Assembly: GCA_903885885.1 (NCBI GenBank)
Contig: CAISKJ010000970.1
Coordinates: 1 to 5,895 of the forward strand
Reading direction: 5' to 3'
DNA length: 5,895 nucleotides
Source: an uncultured delta proteobacterium
Lineage (GTDB): Bacteria > Myxococcota_A > Polyangia > Polyangiales > Ga0077539
Shown here: positions 5,766 through 5,895 of the stretch, piece by piece
Numbering within the stretch: position 1 is the first letter of the stretch
How the letters are laid out: each line of letters opens with the position of its first letter
Program-made: the position numbers and the translations under genes
Notes under the pieces: model-generated
The model's input: the letters and a program-made list of their open reading frames with translations, nothing else
Databases searched by the model: none
What the model was told of the DNA's origin: nothing

Positions 5766-5780
5766 GGCGCGTCGAGCGCC
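5766..5780. other. Small intergenic hairpin upstream of the methyltransferase gene
   Basis: GGCGC (5766-5770) pairs with GCGCC (5776-5780) across a 5-nt loop, between the end of the truncated minus-strand gene and the methyltransferase start. It has no T-run. It could be a weak terminator or processing site, or chance. Confidence 0.2.
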
Positions 5781-5792
5781 TTGCGATCGCGC

Positions 5793-5895
5793 TCAGAATG
5801 TCTGCGAGGCGCGCCGCGCGTACACGAAGGGCGCCGCGCCCGCGACGGGCTCACCGAAGGCCACGCTCGTCGCGACGCAGAGCGCGGCGAGGAGA
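5793..5895 (-). CDS. C-terminal end of a gene truncated by the window edge
   Basis: An open frame on the minus strand enters at the window edge and stops at TGA (5795-5793), giving 34 residues. It begins LLAALCVATSVAFGEPVAG and ends in APFVYARRASQTF. Its composition (mixed hydrophobic, Gly, aromatic) looks like real protein, whereas the opposite frames are Arg-rich shadows. The start lies outside the window. No family can be assigned from so short a piece; the AFGEPVAGAAPFVY stretch vaguely recalls FG-GAP-type beta repeats, which is weak. The orientation and the 54-nt gap suggest it is the upstream partner of the methyltransferase gene. Confidence 0.5.
   Translation of the reverse strand, partial: LLAALCVATSVAFGEPVAGAAPFVYARRASQTF

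Noticed and set aside
5783..5790. GCGATCGC palindrome (HIP1-like octamer)
   Set aside because: It is a single copy in GC-rich DNA, probably chance; no repeated distribution in the window.

Overview
The window is very GC-rich DNA (well above two thirds G+C by eye, not counted) with strong G/C preference at third codon positions. It carries protein types typical of Myxococcota, probably a Polyangia/Sandaracinus-like lineage: a TPR+PEGA envelope protein with two late membrane segments, an Asp/Ala-rich tethered Cys-repeat (Stig1-like) lipoprotein, and a lipoprotein methyltransferase. The lineage is inferred from gene style and GC, not from a marker gene.

Layout. (1) 56-1234, plus: exported TPR/PEGA-domain protein, starting at a TTG. 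(2) 1259-3316, plus, 24 nt further on and probably co-transcribed: a 685-residue putative lipoprotein made of twelve tandem eight-cysteine units. (3) 3328-4266, minus, converging on gene 2 with only 11 nt between stop codons: nadA, quinolinate synthase, the only clearly cytoplasmic housekeeping enzyme here. A pair of mutually exclusive hairpins lies over the two gene ends. (4) 4267-4439: a divergent intergenic region of 173 nt with a good sigma70-type promoter for nadA, placed so that the nadA mRNA should be leaderless. (5) 4440-4925, plus: a small secreted protein of unknown function with a clear Shine-Dalgarno. (6) 4956-5738, minus: a class I SAM-methyltransferase-like lipoprotein. (7) 5793-5895, minus: the C-terminal end of a gene that runs off the window.

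How the genes relate. Genes 1 and 2 form a plausible two-gene surface or envelope unit: PEGA/TPR proteins are commonly linked to surface structures or signalling, and gene 2 looks like a long disulfide-stabilised rod anchored by lipid. nadA stands alone, with no nadB or nadC beside it, so it is probably regulated from its own promoter. The methyltransferase may be co-transcribed with the truncated gene upstream of it.

The most notable points are the exact cysteine register of the 12-unit array with two unit classes, the probable leaderless nadA promoter, the alternative hairpins at the convergent ends, and a methyltransferase fold carrying a lipoprotein export signal. I saw no CRISPR array, tRNA or rRNA gene, transposase, phage gene or known defence system.
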